Assembly: GCA_030699345.1 (NCBI GenBank)
Contig: JAUYMX010000364.1
Span: forward strand, 1 to 14,778
DNA from: Methylococcaceae bacterium
Lineage (GTDB): Bacteria; Pseudomonadota; Gammaproteobacteria; Methylococcales; Methylomonadaceae
DNA: 14,778 nucleotides
Direction of reading: 5' to 3'
Shown in pieces: positions 14,151-14,778 of this stretch. A program made the translations under genes and the position numbers. How positions within the stretch are numbered: the first letter of the stretch is position 1; the number at the start of each line of letters is the position of its first letter. Under the pieces are notes generated by a model. That model was not told the DNA's origin. It saw only the letters and a list, made by a program, of their open reading frames with translations, and did no database searches.

Positions 14151-14176
14151 CCCTACTCTTCCCTACTCTTCCCTAC
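14151..14176. repeat. 10-bp tandem repeat at the end of fxsA
   Basis: CCCTACTCTT is repeated twice with a third partial copy (14151-14176). The fxsA stop codon (14163-14165) falls inside, so the repeat encodes the last residues (RREE) and runs past the stop. Slippage here would move the stop and change the C-terminus by a few residues. Confidence 0.7.
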
Positions 14177-14600
14177 GAAATTCGCCTTCCAACACATCCG
14201 GCTGGCGAGGCTTTGCGCTGTACACAGAACCATCCGGCTGGACCAGGTAATTTTCAATGACGTATTGGGCGATTTTTCTTCTGACATTGGGAATCAGGCA
14301 AGCAAAACCCAGTGCATCGGTGAAAAACCCCGGGGTTAATAACAGCGCGCCGCCGACCAGAATAATCGGGCCTTCAACCATTTCATAAGCGGGGATGGCA
14401 CCTTGCGCCAGACTTTCCTGAAAGCGTTTAAATGTTGCCAGGCCTTGCTGTTTTAATAAGTAAGTACCGAGTACCGCAGTAAACACTACTAAAAATATGG
14501 TCGGTAACACTCCAACAATCCCGCCAACCAGCAACAGCAAGTAAATTTCCGCAAACGGGATGATCAATACGCACAAAAACAAAATCTGGATATTCTTCAT
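14163..14600 (-). CDS. fxsA: FxsA family inner-membrane protein
   Basis: This 145-residue protein matches the FxsA family in length and motifs: an N-terminal helix (ILFLCVLIIPFAEIYLLLLV), GTYLLKQQGLATFKR, and the hallmark GGALLLTPGFFTDALGFACL followed by IPNVRRKI. It is a multi-pass inner-membrane protein. In E. coli the family is named for suppressing phage-F exclusion when overexpressed; its normal role is unclear. GAGAG 5 nt before the ATG supports the start. A palindrome at 14621-14635 and the divergent cutA start lie upstream. The C-terminal codons are part of a short tandem repeat. Confidence 0.9.
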   Translation of the reverse strand: MKNIQILFLCVLIIPFAEIYLLLLVGGIVGVLPTIFLVVFTAVLGTYLLKQQGLATFKRFQESLAQGAIPAYEMVEGPIILVGGALLLTPGFFTDALGFACLIPNVRRKIAQYVIENYLVQPDGSVYSAKPRQPDVLEGEFRREE

Positions 14601-14620
14601 TTGAACTCTCTTGGGCTGAA

Positions 14621-14635
14621 ATATTGTAACAATAT
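14621..14635. promoter_or_regulatory. Palindrome in the fxsA-cutA divergent region
   Basis: ATATTG-TAA-CAATAT is a perfect 6-bp inverted repeat about 20 nt upstream of the fxsA start. On the minus strand it contains TACAAT, a possible -10. It may be an operator or a chance AT-rich palindrome; no -35 at the right distance is convincing. Confidence 0.25.
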
Positions 14636-14705
14636 AAAGGCATTATTAGCCAAACTCTAGGATAATATCGGCAAGTTAGTTTTAGATAAAATCGATAGTC
14701 AGCTC

Positions 14706-14778
14706 ATGCAAATAATCTTCTGCACCTGCCCAGACAACAGCACGGCAGAAAAAATTGCCCGATGGTTGGTTGAAAATC
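14706..14778 (+). CDS. cutA: CutA1 divalent-cation tolerance protein, 3' end outside window
   Basis: The first 24 codons, from ATG 14706, read MQIIFCTCPDNSTAEKIARW then LVEN. This is the N-terminal strand and first helix of CutA1, a small trimeric cytoplasmic protein linked to copper and other divalent-cation tolerance. No earlier in-frame ATG, GTG or TTG was found between the nearest bases upstream and this point, and the ribosome site is weak. It is transcribed divergently from fxsA. The assignment rests on a short but typical segment; the conserved AACV region lies beyond the edge. Confidence 0.8.
   Translation, partial: MQIIFCTCPDNSTAEKIARWLVEN

Overview
The window looks like chromosomal DNA of a gammaproteobacterium. 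The gene set (fxsA next to cutA, DUF502, Uma2, NlpE/META-type envelope protein, multiheme cytochrome relic) and the many palindromic repeats would fit a Methylococcales-type methanotroph. That placement is inference from general resemblance, not from a marker gene. No RNA gene or CRISPR array was seen.

Left end (1-3100). The 3' part of an asparagine-synthase-like ATP-pyrophosphatase enzyme enters from the left edge; its N-terminal glutaminase region looks degenerate. It is followed by about 1.3 kb with little coding capacity: a palindromic repeat (1799-1870), a possible 51-residue membrane peptide (2201-2356), a small inverted-repeat element (2577-2698) and a decayed IS5-type transposase fragment (about 2730-2877).

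Middle (3100-8880). A two-gene membrane operon (DUF502 protein plus an unknown four-helix protein) runs rightward. Facing it is a leftward set in the order MarR regulator, SulP anion transporter, tandem universal stress protein. The last two are coupled by a TAATG stop/start overlap. A second copy of the 2577-2698 element lies upstream of marR at 7261-7396, flanked by a 6-bp direct repeat. Next comes a leftward secreted protein joining YbaY-like, NlpE-like and META/HslJ-like domains.

Redox and signalling region (8880-13280). Two gene relics meet at a perfect 12-bp hairpin: a frameshifted DJ-1/PfpI (GlxA-type) fragment and the 3' end of a multiheme cytochrome c with one heme motif broken. The cytochrome frame reads without a stop into a membrane-anchored DUF3365 (Tll0287-like) heme-c protein, whose own start is marked by a strong Shine-Dalgarno at 9849-9855. 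This gene overlaps a small membrane protein carrying two His-x13-His pairs, the pattern of a di-heme b protein. After it comes a PAS-PAS-LOV-GGDEF protein, a probable blue-light-controlled diguanylate cyclase. Its LOV domain keeps the flavin-binding Cys and both Asn but has Thr in place of the usual Gln.

Right end (13280-14778). A Uma2/DUF820 nuclease-like gene and fxsA run leftward, separated by a 92-bp double-hairpin repeat. The first 24 codons of cutA start divergently at the right edge.

The strongest candidate for something under-described is the DUF3365 heme-c / di-heme-b gene pair beside the LOV-GGDEF sensor. Most of the rest is ordinary housekeeping or repeat-driven decay.
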